In this document: one piece after another, positions 17,803 to 26,874 of the stretch
Position numbering within the stretch: position 1 is the stretch's first letter
How the letters are laid out: every line of letters starts with the position of its first letter
Assembly: GCA_963825425.1 (NCBI GenBank)
Contig: CAWGTF010000010.1
Location: 930,001 to 994,000, forward strand
From: PALSA-607 sp963825425
Lineage (GTDB): Bacteria; Actinomycetota; Actinomycetes; Acidothermales; Acidothermaceae
DNA: 64,000 nt
Direction: 5' to 3'
Made by a program: the position numbers and the translations under genes
Notes under the pieces: generated by a model
What the model saw: only the letters and a program-made list of their open reading frames with translations
Database searches by the model: none
What the model was told of the DNA's origin: nothing

Positions 17803-18632
17803 TGCGACGACTCCTTGCCTCTGCAGTCGTGATTCTCGCGTGCGCCTCGGCGCTGGGAAGCACGAGCGCGATGGCACAACCCACAGGCGGACCGGGGTCA
17901 GTCGGCGGCGTTGGCGTCGGCGGCGATGGCGGCAGCGGCACGGTGAACGGTACCGACAACCAAGCTGGCGATCCCGGAAGCGGTGGCGCCCAGGGCAGTG
18001 GCGGTGCGAACAACTGTTTGGGCTGCACGTATCGGTGGGTCGCAATCTGCGACCCCGCGCTCGCAAACACCGGCTGCGGCGCCAACGCCTGCCCGGCGGG
18101 GTTTCTGATGGAGACGCTCATGATCACCGATCCGCGATTGCCGGCACCGATCGCCGGGGTGTCGCGGTGCCGATCTCCGAGCGGTGCGACTCCCGCGCAA
18201 GTACGGCTCGCGGCCTTCGATCAGTTCTCCCAGCTACTGACGACTGCGCATCCGAGCCAGCAGCCTGCCGGCGCCGGTGTCGTGAACCTGCCTACTCTGT
18301 TCTCGACCAATACACCGGTCGCAGAGGTGTTCAATGAGACGTTGCTCGGCGTACAGGTGACGCTCAACGTCGACGCCTCATGGACCTGGGATTTCGGCGA
18401 TGGCACGACACTGACCAGCACCGATCCCGGCGGTGCGTATCCGATTGCATCGTTGAACCACGTGTACCTGCGCGCAGGCACTTACACCGTCACCCTGACG
18501 ACGAACTGGACGGGCACGTTCTCGATGGCCGGCGGACCCGCGGCCGTGATCCCGGGAGGTCCGATCCCCCGGCTCAGCACTCCGTTCGCCATCGAGGTTC
18601 ACGAAGCGCGCAGCGTCCTCGTCACCGGCTGA
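17799..18632 (+). CDS. Secreted PKD-domain protein
   Basis: Exported protein of unknown function. The N-terminal signal peptide (MRRLLASAVVILACASALG, cleavage near STSAMA) is followed by a Gly-rich region, a Cys-rich patch (NNCLGCTYRWVAICDPAL, GCGANACPAG) and a PKD fold near the C-terminus (TWDFGDGTTLTSTDPGG and YLRAGTYTVTLTTNW). PKD domains usually mediate surface contacts. Translation starts at GTG 17799 or ATG 17802, directly on the lipoprotein's TGA, so the two are probably coupled. The frame is intact. Confidence 0.75.
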   Translation: MMRRLLASAVVILACASALGSTSAMAQPTGGPGSVGGVGVGGDGGSGTVNGTDNQAGDPGSGGAQGSGGANNCLGCTYRWVAICDPALANTGCGANACPAGFLMETLMITDPRLPAPIAGVSRCRSPSGATPAQVRLAAFDQFSQLLTTAHPSQQPAGAGVVNLPTLFSTNTPVAEVFNETLLGVQVTLNVDASWTWDFGDGTTLTSTDPGGAYPIASLNHVYLRAGTYTVTLTTNWTGTFSMAGGPAAVIPGGPIPRLSTPFAIEVHEARSVLVTG

Positions 18633-19066
18633 CCAACTCATTGGTTGGCGGCCGGTCCGGCGTCGCTAGTTCGGCGGGCTCCACCTTCCCCCGTTCGTGC
18701 TGGGCAGCACGATCGTGTCGATACTTTCGGCGTGACAGAGGTCAAGCAGGTGCGGTCTGAGGTGGCCAGCGGTACGGCGCGGCCGAGGGCTGCGGCGGCA
18801 GCAGCGGGTTCGCCCCGCAAGAAAGCAACAACCGCATAGGAATGGAGCACGATCAAGAGCGCTCACGAGCCCGAGTCGCTCGCCGCTCCCGGGTACGGGC
18901 CGCATCAGCCGAAGGCCCCTGATCGGCGTACTTGCCTTTCAGCGCCGCGACCGGATCGGCAGATCTGGTAGTTGGCCACGCTTGTTCAGGGCCTTCGACC
19001 CTGGAACACGGCGAGGCAACGCGGTGTCCTTGAGGTGGCGATACATTCCAGGAAGTAGGTCTCACG
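18633..19066. other. 434-bp gap with no convincing gene
   Basis: Starts with a weak inverted repeat (ACCAA-ctca-TTGGT, 18634-18647) just after the PKD gene. A plus-strand 35-codon frame from GTG 18732 to TAG 18839 is Ala/Arg-rich and unlike known proteins. On the minus strand 18853 to about 19040, two overlapping frames read YRHLKDTALPRRVPGS and DPVAALKGKYADQGPSADA, which look protein-like and could be one frameshifted gene remnant. I cannot assign either. Confidence 0.35.
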
Positions 19067-19753
19067 GTGAGCGCCACGCGAGGGCCGGTACTTGATCGAC
19101 GCAGCTCAAGTGAGCCTCCGCCGGATGGTGAATCATGGACCCTCCGCTTCGGCCGAACTGAGCGGTTCGCCCATTGGTGGACCGTCGCGATGGTGACTGT
19201 GGCCCTCCTTACTGGCCTCGGGATGGGCGACGAGTCCGGGTCCGGCCCACTGCTGGTCGCGCACATAGCGTCAGTTGTTCTGAGCGGCGCTGGACTTGTT
19301 GCGGCGTTTGTCATCGGCGATCGGGATGCCCTGCTCAGATCCAGCCGCCGACTGTTCACCCTTGACCGCCGCGACATCGCGTGGCTGCGTGAACACGCGC
19401 GGAATCCTGTCGCAGCCTCATCGCGTCACGACTGGGGGATGTTCAACACCGGGCAGAAGTTGCTCGCCTGGATGCTCACCGCATCGATGGCAGCGGTCAT
19501 CGGGACCGGCATTCAGTCCTGGTCGGCGGGTGGCGAGGGAGGGCTGCATGGAGCAGCCGTAGTCCTGTGTGCTGCCCTCCTGGGAGCGCACATCTTCATG
19601 GCGGTCGTTAACCCGTCGACGCGGCCGGCGCTCAACGGCATGGTGTTCGGACGGGTAAGGCGGTCCTGGGCCGCAAAGCATCACTCAGCGTGGCTAGCCG
19701 CAATCGACCGGGCTGATTCGGAAGGCACCAACTTCGACAGATCCGAGCACTGA
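19067..19753 (+). CDS. Cytochrome b-type membrane protein, formate dehydrogenase gamma-like
   Basis: Membrane protein of 228 residues with four hydrophobic segments (about 38-55, 63-84, 131-150, 160-182). It has the gamma-subunit signatures RFGRTERFAHWWTV, FNTGQKLLAW and AHIFMAVVNPSTRPALNGMV. His36, His66, His161 and His175 sit where FdnI-type subunits hold two haems. In known enzymes this subunit passes electrons between quinone and formate dehydrogenase, but no catalytic or iron-sulfur subunit is nearby. It could serve another partner or be a relic. The GTG start is preceded by AGG 7 bases upstream. Confidence 0.78.
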   Translation: MSATRGPVLDRRSSSEPPPDGESWTLRFGRTERFAHWWTVAMVTVALLTGLGMGDESGSGPLLVAHIASVVLSGAGLVAAFVIGDRDALLRSSRRLFTLDRRDIAWLREHARNPVAASSRHDWGMFNTGQKLLAWMLTASMAAVIGTGIQSWSAGGEGGLHGAAVVLCAALLGAHIFMAVVNPSTRPALNGMVFGRVRRSWAAKHHSAWLAAIDRADSEGTNFDRSEH

Positions 19754-19773
19754 CCGCCGCCAAAGTCGGATGG

Positions 19774-19962
19774 TTAGTCGCTGCAGCGATTTGCTTCCCA
19801 GGGTATGCCGGGTTCGGTGTCGAGCAGGTCGACCCCGATGCCTTTGACGGTCTCGCCGTCGATGAGTCGGACCCGGACCGCGTCAAGAATCAAGCTGTCC
19901 GACAACTCACCGCGTTGCAGGTGCGCCCGGATCGCGGTGATCGCGGCGGTGATGTCGGCCAA
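19774..19962 (-). pseudogene. Truncated HepT-like (DUF86) toxin remnant
   Basis: The 62-codon frame (TTG start) reads ITAIRAHLQRGELSDSLILD, AVRVRLIDGETVKGIGVDLL, then DTEPGIPWEA. This is the N-terminal half of HepT/DUF86 ribonuclease toxins, whose family pattern is DAVRIRLIEIGEAVK...P.IPW. The catalytic RxxxxHxY motif expected next (M/RDRLAHRYFD) is absent in all three frames, because similarity ends at WEAIAA and a different sequence follows. No MntA-type nucleotidyltransferase partner is recognisable in the 280 bases upstream. I read it as a dead fragment of a toxin-antitoxin locus. Confidence 0.6.
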
Positions 19963-20242
19963 GTCACCCGACTTTCGGCAGATCGGTGCGGCTGCTTCGG
20001 CTCGGATGACGGAAGTTCGTCATGACAGAGGTCGGCACACCACGCCGTACGTGACCGGCGCGGCCACCTGCGCCAGGCGTCTGCGGGGCATCGGCACCTG
20101 AACCGGCGCAGGAGCTGCAAATAGGCTGAGTTCGGTCCTCATGTTGCGGCCGTACTCATCACCCGGCTAAGCGCGGCTCCGCGGGCCACGATTGAGCCAC
20201 CCGCGATCGATCGCCGTCGCACCAATACACGAGGATCAGGTC

Positions 20243-20902
20243 ATGGAACTCGAAGACCTGCGGCTGATGGTCTATCGCTTCTTTGCAACAACCGGTCAGG
20301 CGCCGAGCACCGCGACGCTCGCCGCGCAATTCGGAACTCACGACGCCGAGATCAAGTCGGGGCTCAAAACACTCGCCCGCAACAGGCATCTGGTGCTCGA
20401 CGGTGACGATCGCATTGTGATGGCGCATCCCTTCGCCTCCGTCCCGCTCGGGTTCTCGGTCATGGCGACTGCGACTTTGTGGTGGGGCGGCTGCGCATGG
20501 GATTCCTTCGCGCTGCCTCACCTTCTGCACGACGCGCAACCGATGCTCGTGGCGACCAGATGCCCGGCGTGCGACACGCCACACGCGTGGAACGTCGGAC
20601 GCGACAAGCCACCCGCGGGCGATCAGTTGGCTCACTTTCTGGTGCCGGCCGCGCAGATGTGGGACGACGTCGTACACACGTGCAGCAACCAGCGCATCTT
20701 TTGTTCGACCACCTGCATCGAATCCTGGCTCGAGCGAGCAGAGCACTCGCGCGGCTACGTCATGGACCTCGCCACGCTCTGGCGACTCGCACAGCATTGG
20801 TATGACGGCCGCCTCGACTACGGATACGTCCGCCGCGAGCCGGTCGCAGCCGCCGAGTACTTTCGTAGCGCCGGACTCGTCGGCTCATTTTGGGGGCTGT
20901 AG
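20243..20902 (+). CDS. MerB-like (alkylmercury lyase family) protein
   Basis: MerB cleaves carbon-mercury bonds using two cysteines and an aspartate (Cys96, Asp99, Cys159 in the plasmid R831b enzyme). This 219-residue protein has a winged-helix-like N-terminus (residues 1-60), then GGCAWDSFALPHLL with Cys84 and Asp87, CPAC at 107-110, and HTCSNQRIFC with Cys147. The three residues keep the MerB spacing exactly (constant offset 12). No merA, merR or merT is nearby, so a mercury role is not shown and another substrate or a sensor role is possible. ATG 20243 has GAGG upstream. The LysE gene follows after two bases. Confidence 0.8.
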   Translation: MELEDLRLMVYRFFATTGQAPSTATLAAQFGTHDAEIKSGLKTLARNRHLVLDGDDRIVMAHPFASVPLGFSVMATATLWWGGCAWDSFALPHLLHDAQPMLVATRCPACDTPHAWNVGRDKPPAGDQLAHFLVPAAQMWDDVVHTCSNQRIFCSTTCIESWLERAEHSRGYVMDLATLWRLAQHWYDGRLDYGYVRREPVAAAEYFRSAGLVGSFWGL

Positions 20903-20904
20903 GC

Positions 20905-21516
20905 ATGAGCACCGCATTCCTTCTGACGTCATTGATCATCGTCGCCACACCTGGCACCGGCGTGTTGTACACGATCGCTGCTGGCCTGGCGCGTGGCCGA
21001 CGGGCGAGTGTCGTGGCTGCCTTCGGTTGCACGCTGGGGATCGTGCCGCACCTGGCGGCTGCCATCACCGGAACGGCCGCACTGCTGCACGCTAGCGGCG
21101 TGGCCTTTGAAACGGTCAAGATCCTGGGTGTTGCCTACCTGCTGTACATGGCATGGTCGACATGGCGAGACAAAGGAATCCTCACCATCAGCGAACAGGA
21201 CGAGCCGAAATCAGCGTTGCGCGTGGTTCGTTCTGCGGTACTCGTCAACCTGCTCAACCCGAAGCTGACGATCTTCTTCTTCGCGTTCTTGCCACAATTC
21301 GTGCCCAACGACAGTTCGAACACGGTCCCCACCATGCTGATGCTGAGTGCGATCTTCATGGCGATGACCTTCATCGTGTTCGCCGTGTATGGGATGTTCG
21401 CCGCCGGTGCACGGGAGCACCTGATTGCCCGCCCGCACATCATCAAGCGCATTCGACGGGTGTTCGCCGTCTCCTTCGTGGCCCTCGGAGCGAAGCTCGC
21501 GACGGAGTCTCGCTGA
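20905..21516 (+). CDS. LysE/RhtB-family exporter
   Basis: Six-helix inner-membrane exporter of amino acids or related small molecules. The start MSTAFLLTSLIIVATPGTGV holds the family motif TPGxxxLY, followed by GLARGRRASVVAAFGCTLG, YLLYMAWSTWRDKG and LVNLLNPKLTIFFFAFLPQF (NPK signature). 203 residues, frame intact. It starts two bases after the MerB-like gene, so the two form an operon. The substrate cannot be read from sequence. Confidence 0.9.
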   Translation: MSTAFLLTSLIIVATPGTGVLYTIAAGLARGRRASVVAAFGCTLGIVPHLAAAITGTAALLHASGVAFETVKILGVAYLLYMAWSTWRDKGILTISEQDEPKSALRVVRSAVLVNLLNPKLTIFFFAFLPQFVPNDSSNTVPTMLMLSAIFMAMTFIVFAVYGMFAAGAREHLIARPHIIKRIRRVFAVSFVALGAKLATESR

Positions 21517-21531
21517 GCAACACGATCGCGA

Positions 21532-24500
21532 CTAAGCGGGAGTGGGCTCGCGCAGTCGCTGACTGATAACGGTCGTGACGCCGTCGCCTCGCATCGAGAC
21601 GCCGTACAGCGCGTCGGCGACCTCCATCGTCGGCTTCTGGTGGGTGATGATGATCAGCTGACTCGACTCGCGCAACTCTTCGAAGATGCCGAGCATCCGA
21701 CGAAGGTTCGTGTCGTCGAGGGCCGCCTCGACTTCGTCCATCACGTAGAACGGACTCGGCCGCGCCTTGAAGATCGCGACCAGTAGGGCCAGCGCCGTCA
21801 ACGATCGCTCGCCGCCCGACAGCAATGACAAGCGCTTGACCTTCTTGCCCGGCGGCCGCGCCTCGACGTCGATGCCGGTGTTCAACATGTCGTCGGGGTC
21901 GGTCAAGACCAGGCGACCTTCGCCACCGGGGAAGAGCCGCGCAAAGATGCCCTCGAACTCGCGCTCTGTGTCGGCATAGGCGGCCGCAAACACCTGCTGC
22001 ACTCGCTCGTCGACCTCGCGAATGATCTCCATCAAATCCTTGCGGGTGCGCTTGAGGTCCTCGAGTTGCTCGCTGAGGAACCGGTGCCGTTCTTCGAGCG
22101 CGGAGAACTCTTCGAGTGCCAACGGATTGACCCGCCCTAACAACGCCAGTGCGCGTTCGGCGGTACGCGCCCGCTTCTCTTGCTCGGCGCGCACGAACGG
22201 CAGCGGCGAGGGCAGCGGGGCGTCGGCCGGCGCGTCCGGCTCAGGGAACACCGGCACCAGCGAGTCAGGCCCGTACTCCGAACTCAACGCCTCGCTCTCG
22301 ACACCGAACTCGTCCATCGCACGCTGCTCGAGTTGCTCGATGCGCAGGCGTTGCTCGGCGCGCGCGAGTTCATCGCGATGCACGACGTCGGTCAGCTGCT
22401 CGATGTCCGCCATGAGCTCGCGCTCACGGGCACGCAGCGCAAGCAGCTCGGCTTCGCGCTCGGTCCGCAACTCCTCGGCGCGTGCGCGTTCCGCTGTCGC
22501 GGCAGCCAACGACAGCTCGAGACGGCCTAGCACGGCAGCCGCACCGACGGCAACGGCCTCGGCGATCACGGCCTCGCGCTCGCGACGAATCCGCCGCGCA
22601 ACTGCTCGTTCGCGCGCGTCACGTTCAGCGGCTGCGGCGGCGTCGAGTTCCGCGGCTCGGGCGCCGATCGCGCGCACCCGCTCCTCGGCGGTACCGACAG
22701 TCAGCCGCGCTTCGGTCTCCGCGTCGCGGGCCGCAGCGGCGAGCGCAGCAAGTCGGTCGCGCTCCTGCGTCGACGGCTCGTCATCGGGAGAATCCTCGGC
22801 CGCGACGAGGCGCGCTTCGAGTTCGGCCAGCGTCGCCCGATCGCGTTCGCCCGCTTCGCGTGCCTGCGCGATCGAACCCGCCATCCGGTCTGCCTCGGCC
22901 AGCGCGGCCCTCGCCGCCGACCCCAGGTGCCCGAGCTGTTCAGCGACGGCCGCCATCGCGGCGTCCGACTCATGCAGTTGAGCAAGCGCGGCGGCAGCGC
23001 GTGCGGTCGCATCGGCGAGTTCGGCTTCGACGCCGGTGATGGTGAAGCGCAGGCGCTCCGCGCGATGCGTCGCGTCGACAAGCCCGCGACGCGCTTCGTC
23101 GAGCGCCGCTTGCACTTCAAGCAGGCTTGGCGTGCTCGCCGAACCGCCGTAGGCCCAGTCACGGCCGAGCACATCGCCGTCCCGAGTGACAACGCGGACG
23201 TCGGGCAGCGCGCGCACGAGCGTCAGCGCGGAACCGAGATCGTCAAGAACCGCAACCCGATGCGTGAGCGCGGCCAGCGCGAGCCGCAACTCCTCCGGCG
23301 CGTGCACAAGGTCGCGCACCCAACGCGCTCCGGGCGGCAACTGCGGCAAGTCGGCGCCGAGCCCTTCAGACCGCGGATCCGAACCAATGAGCAGCCCCGC
23401 CCGTCCGGCATCGTCGGACTTCAGCAGTCCCAGCGCAGCGACGGCGTCATCGAGGGACGACACGGCAACGGCGTCGGCCGCGGTACCGAGCGCCGCAGCA
23501 ACGGCGTGCTCGTAGCCGCGCTCGACATCGACGACGGCCGCTACCGATCCGAGCAGCCCGGAGATGCGCTCCGACGCGGCAAGCAGTGCGCCGGTGCCGT
23601 CCTTGCGGGCGAGGCCCAGCTCCAGGGCCTCGGCTCGTGCAACTAGTGAGGCGCGCTCTCGCTCGACCTCGCGATCCTCTTCCCGCAGCTTCTCCAACGT
23701 GGCCTCGGCAGTCGCCAGTGCCTCCGACGCAAGCTCGTAGTCGTTGTCGAGGTTCAGCTCGCCCTCGTCAAGGCCGGCGATCCGCGACTCCAGCGCGTGG
23801 AACTCGCTCTGCGCGTGCTCCGAACGTGCGCGGGCCTCGTCGACTGCCTTGGTGAGCCGGCCGATCTCGTCGTCGCCGGCACTGACCCTGCTGCGCTGAG
23901 CGGCGACCTGGCCGGCGAGTCGGGCCAAGCCCTCACGACGGTCGGCGGCCGCGCGGACCGCTGCGGCGAGCCGCCGCTGTTCGTCCTCGTACGCAGCTTC
24001 CGCGTCCGCGCGCGACGCCGCCGCCGTAGCTAACTCGGCGCGATAAGTCTCAAGCTCTGCGGCGATCTGCGTCCTGCTCGAGGCGGGCCGCTGCAGCGTC
24101 GTTCGCCAGGTCCTCGGGGTCGCGCCCCTCGCGGGTGTCTTCCTCGCTGGCTCGCACGTGACGCTGCCGCTCGGCGGCGATGCTCGCCGTCCCGCGAAGC
24201 CGCTCTCGCAACGACGACAACCGGTACCACGTCTCCTGCGCGCGAGTCGAGCTCGCGCGCCTCGCTGCTCATCGCCGATTCGAGATACGCCTCGCGAGTT
24301 TTCGCCTCGTGCAGCTCGGTGTCGAGCTCGCCGCGTCGCTCGCGCAGCGCCGTTTCGTCGGCGACTTCCTGCTGCAAAGTGCCGCGCAGTCGGACGAGGT
24401 CATCGGCCAGCAGCCGCAGCTTGGAGTCGCGCAGGTCGGCCTGGACGACGGCGGCTCGGCGGGCCACTTCGGCCTGCTTGCCCAGCGGGCCGAGCTGACG

Positions 24501-25097
24501 ACGAAGCTCGGTCGTGAGGTCTTGCACGCGGGTCATGTTGGCCTGCATCGCCTCGAGCTTGCGCAGCGCTTTTTCCTTGCGCTTGCGGTGCTTCAGCACT
24601 CCCGCCGCTTCTTCGATGAACCCTCGGCGCTCCTCGGGAGTCGCGTGCAACACCGCCTCGAGCTGGCCTTGTCCGACGATGACGTGCATCTCGCGGCCAA
24701 TGCCAGAGTCAGAGAGCAATTCCTGGACGTCGAGGAGCCGGCAACTTTGGCCGTTGATCGAGTACTCCGAGCCGCCCGTGCGGAACATGATCCGGCTGAT
24801 CGTGACTTCGGTGTACTCGACCGGCAATGCCCCGTCGGTGTTGTCGATCGTCAGCGAGACCTCGGCGCGACCGAGCGGCGGCCGACCGGCGGTGCCGGCG
24901 AAGATGACGTCTTCCATCTTGCCGCCGCGCAAGCTCTTCGGGCCCTGCTCGCCCATCACCCACGCGAGCGCATCAACCACGTTGGACTTGCCGGAACCGT
25001 TGGGGCCAACGACGCAGGTGATGCCCGGTTCGAGGCGCAGGGTCGTGGCCGAAGCGAACGACTTGAACCCGCGAAGCGTGAGGCTCTTCAAGTACAC
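21532..25097 (-). CDS. smc: Chromosome segregation ATPase SMC (two frameshifts)
   Basis: Condensin that organises the nucleoid with ScpAB. Head: YLKSLTLRGFKSFASATTLR and Walker A GPNGSGKSNVVDAL. Two coiled-coil arms flank a hinge (SGLLGSVAAVVDVERGYEHA ... RAGLLIG). The C-terminal head carries LSLLSGGERSLTALALL (signature) and FYVMDEVEAALDD (Walker B). Frames break near 24230 (after ELDSRA) and near 24060; the coiled coil continues in neighbouring frames (ETWYRLSSLRERLRGTAS, then LETYRAELATAAASRADA). About 1,188 residues. GTG 25097 is chosen because it begins the conserved YLKSL block. Confidence 0.95.
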
Positions 25098-25145
25098 GCG
25101 CGGCAGCCTATCCGGACGGGCCAACCTGATCGGTTTGGCCGCACG

Positions 25146-25180
25146 AAAAAGGGACGCACCGTTATCGGGGGCGTCCCTTT
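25146..25180 (-). terminator. Intrinsic terminator between small coiled-coil gene and smc
   Basis: Perfect 10-bp inverted repeat AAAGGGACGC/GCGTCCCTTT with a 13-base loop (25148-25180). Read on the minus strand it is followed directly by a T run (25150-25146), the form of a Rho-independent terminator for the gene at 25213-25425. Confidence 0.75.
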
Positions 25181-25212
25181 GAGGGGTTTGAGCTTGCCGA
25201 GTGTCGGTCTGA

Positions 25213-25425
25213 CTAGCTGTAGACGTGCTCCCTGTCCGATGTCGAGTCAGCTACCGACAGAGTGAGTAGCTCATCTCCGGAGACCTCGGCGCTGAGCGCG
25301 TCGTTGGCCGCCTGGAGACGCATGCACTCAGTCTCGAGATCCTGGACACGCTGCTGCAGTCGGCGCATTTCCGACAACATGCGAGGGTCCGGACCACCGA
25401 GGTGACCGAGAAGCGCCTTTGCCAT
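25213..25425 (-). CDS. Small coiled-coil protein conserved near smc in actinobacteria
   Basis: A 70-residue protein starting MAKALLGHLGGPDPRMLSEM, with a heptad-like stretch MRRLQQRVQDLETECMRLQA, then NDALSAEVSGDELLTLSV. I recall similar MAKALLG..GGPDPR proteins in many actinomycete genomes, but know no function. ATG 25425 has the strong SD GGAGG, itself part of the palindrome GGAGGACCTCC (25426-25436). It has its own terminator at 25146-25180 and is probably a single-gene unit. A possible role as a small partner of DNA or wall proteins is speculation. Confidence 0.78.
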   Translation of the reverse strand: MAKALLGHLGGPDPRMLSEMRRLQQRVQDLETECMRLQAANDALSAEVSGDELLTLSVADSTSDREHVYS

Positions 25426-25685
25426 GGAGGTCCTCCACTGGATGCCGGACGCGGTCGCCGGGCGCAAATCCGCTCGGGTGCCGCTTCAGCGGTGTGCGTT
25501 CGTGGTTGTTTCAAGGGTCGCATCCGGTAGCCCCCCGGTCAAGGCCTGCGTTACGATCCGGTTACGACGCTATACCGGGGCAAACCAACCTGTAATAAGA
25601 CATAAAACGGGCGAATCGGGCGCGCCGTTCGAGTGATTTCGGACACCGGGTCAACACCGGGTCCCCGCCTAGGTCACCGCCGAGG

Positions 25686-25997
25686 TCACCACTCGCTGAA
25701 GCCCGCGTGCCCGCCACGCGCATCGTCCCACCGCTGCGTGACGCCAGTCACTTGGCCCGGCGTCCCGCCGCCACAAAGCGCGGCCAGCAGCGCGACGCAC
25801 GCCTCGCGGCTGCCTTCCGCGACAACTTCGACCCGCCCGTCGTCCAGGTTCCTCGCGGTTCCGACCAGACCGAGCTCGAGAGCCCGCGACCGCACCCACC
25901 ACCGCATGCCGACACCCTGAACCCGGCCGCGCAGCCACGCCGTCAGCCGGGCCGGATTGCCGCCCGCCTCGGTGTCGGTCACTGGGGTCTCGCTCAC
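25686..25997 (-). CDS. acyP: Acylphosphatase
   Basis: Small enzyme that hydrolyses acyl phosphates. The 103-residue product has the catalytic arginine loop GRVQGVGMRWWVRSRALELG (about residues 24-43) and the Asn in GTARNLDDGRVEVVAEG. GTG 25997 overlaps the mutM stop (GTGA), so it is co-translated after mutM. mutM-acyP-smc is the common actinobacterial order. The N-terminal 18 residues before LTAWLRG are not conserved. Confidence 0.9.
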   Translation of the reverse strand: MSETPVTDTEAGGNPARLTAWLRGRVQGVGMRWWVRSRALELGLVGTARNLDDGRVEVVAEGSREACVALLAALCGGGTPGQVTGVTQRWDDARGGHAGFSEW

Positions 25998-26849
25998 CAG
26001 TGCGGATGTCGCGGTCGAGGCTGGCAGTGCGGGCAGAAGATAGGACGAGCGGTTCATGAACGACTCCCGTCGAATCGGCGTCCCGCATCGTGGACACGGT
26101 TCGCCGCGTTGGCCGTAGACCGCAAGCGACCGGTCGAAGTAACCGCTCTCGCCGTTGACGTTCACGTACAGGCTGTCAAAAGACGTGCCGCCTTGCTCAA
26201 GCGCACTTGCCATGACCGAGCGGACGCCGTCGAGCAGCCGCGTCGTGTCCGGCCGGCGCATCGTTTCGGTGGCACGGGCGTAGTGCAGCCGAGCCCGCCA
26301 CAACCCCTCGTCGGCGTAGATGTTGCCGACTCCTGAGATCAGGCTCTGATCGAGCAGCGCGCGCTTGAGTCCAGTGCGTCGACGGCGAAGTGCCGCGTGG
26401 AAGACCGCCTCGTCGAAGTCGTCATCGAATACGTCGCGAGCAATGTGGGCGATCTCGGGTGGCAGGTCGGCGCCACCGGGCGACACCGCGAGCCCCCCGA
26501 ACGTGCGCTGATCGACGAAGCGCAACTCGAGCCCGTCGTCGTCGAACGCGAAACGGACCCGAAGGTGCGGGCCGGGCGGCGTCGAGTGCTCGAGCATGAG
26601 CAGTTGGCCGCTCATCCCGAGGTGCGCCAGCACGGCGTCACCGGAATCCAGCGGCAGCCAGAGGTACTTTCCGCGACGGCGGGTGCCCACCACCCGGCGT
26701 CCGATCAAGGCGTTGGTGAAGTCCCTAGCACCAGGCACGTGACGTCGGATCGCCCGCGGATGAAGCACGTCGACCGCGCTGATCCGGCGGCCGACCACCC
26801 AGCTGTCAAGCCCGCGCCGGACCGTCTCGACCTCGGGAAGTTCGGGCAC
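25994..26849 (-). CDS. mutM: Formamidopyrimidine-DNA glycosylase (one frameshift in zinc finger)
   Basis: Base-excision repair enzyme for 8-oxoguanine. The GTG start gives PELPEVETVRRGLDSW, with the catalytic Pro after Met removal and Glu next. Lys57-type loop GTRRRGKYLWLPLDSGDAVL, H2TH motif LDQSLISGVGNIYADEGLW, and the zinc finger beginning CPRCGTPIRRESFMNRSSY. One extra base near 26040 breaks the finger; restoring it gives FCPHCQPRPRHPHW and a TGA at 25994, overlapping acyP. About 284 residues, standard length. Confidence 0.94.
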
Positions 26850-26874
26850 TGCGTCTCGCCGGCGGGTGTCGGTG

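Noticed and set aside
18732..18839. 35-codon plus-strand frame
   Set aside because: Ala/Arg-rich, no good ribosome site, no similarity that I recognise; kept only as a note in the gap entry.
19963..20242. MntA-type antitoxin beside the HepT remnant
   Set aside because: No GSxxxG...DxD nucleotidyltransferase motif is visible in any frame of this stretch.
22022..22981. Long Ser/Arg/Ala-rich frame on the plus strand
   Set aside because: Antisense shadow of the SMC coiled coil; low-complexity and without a ribosome site.
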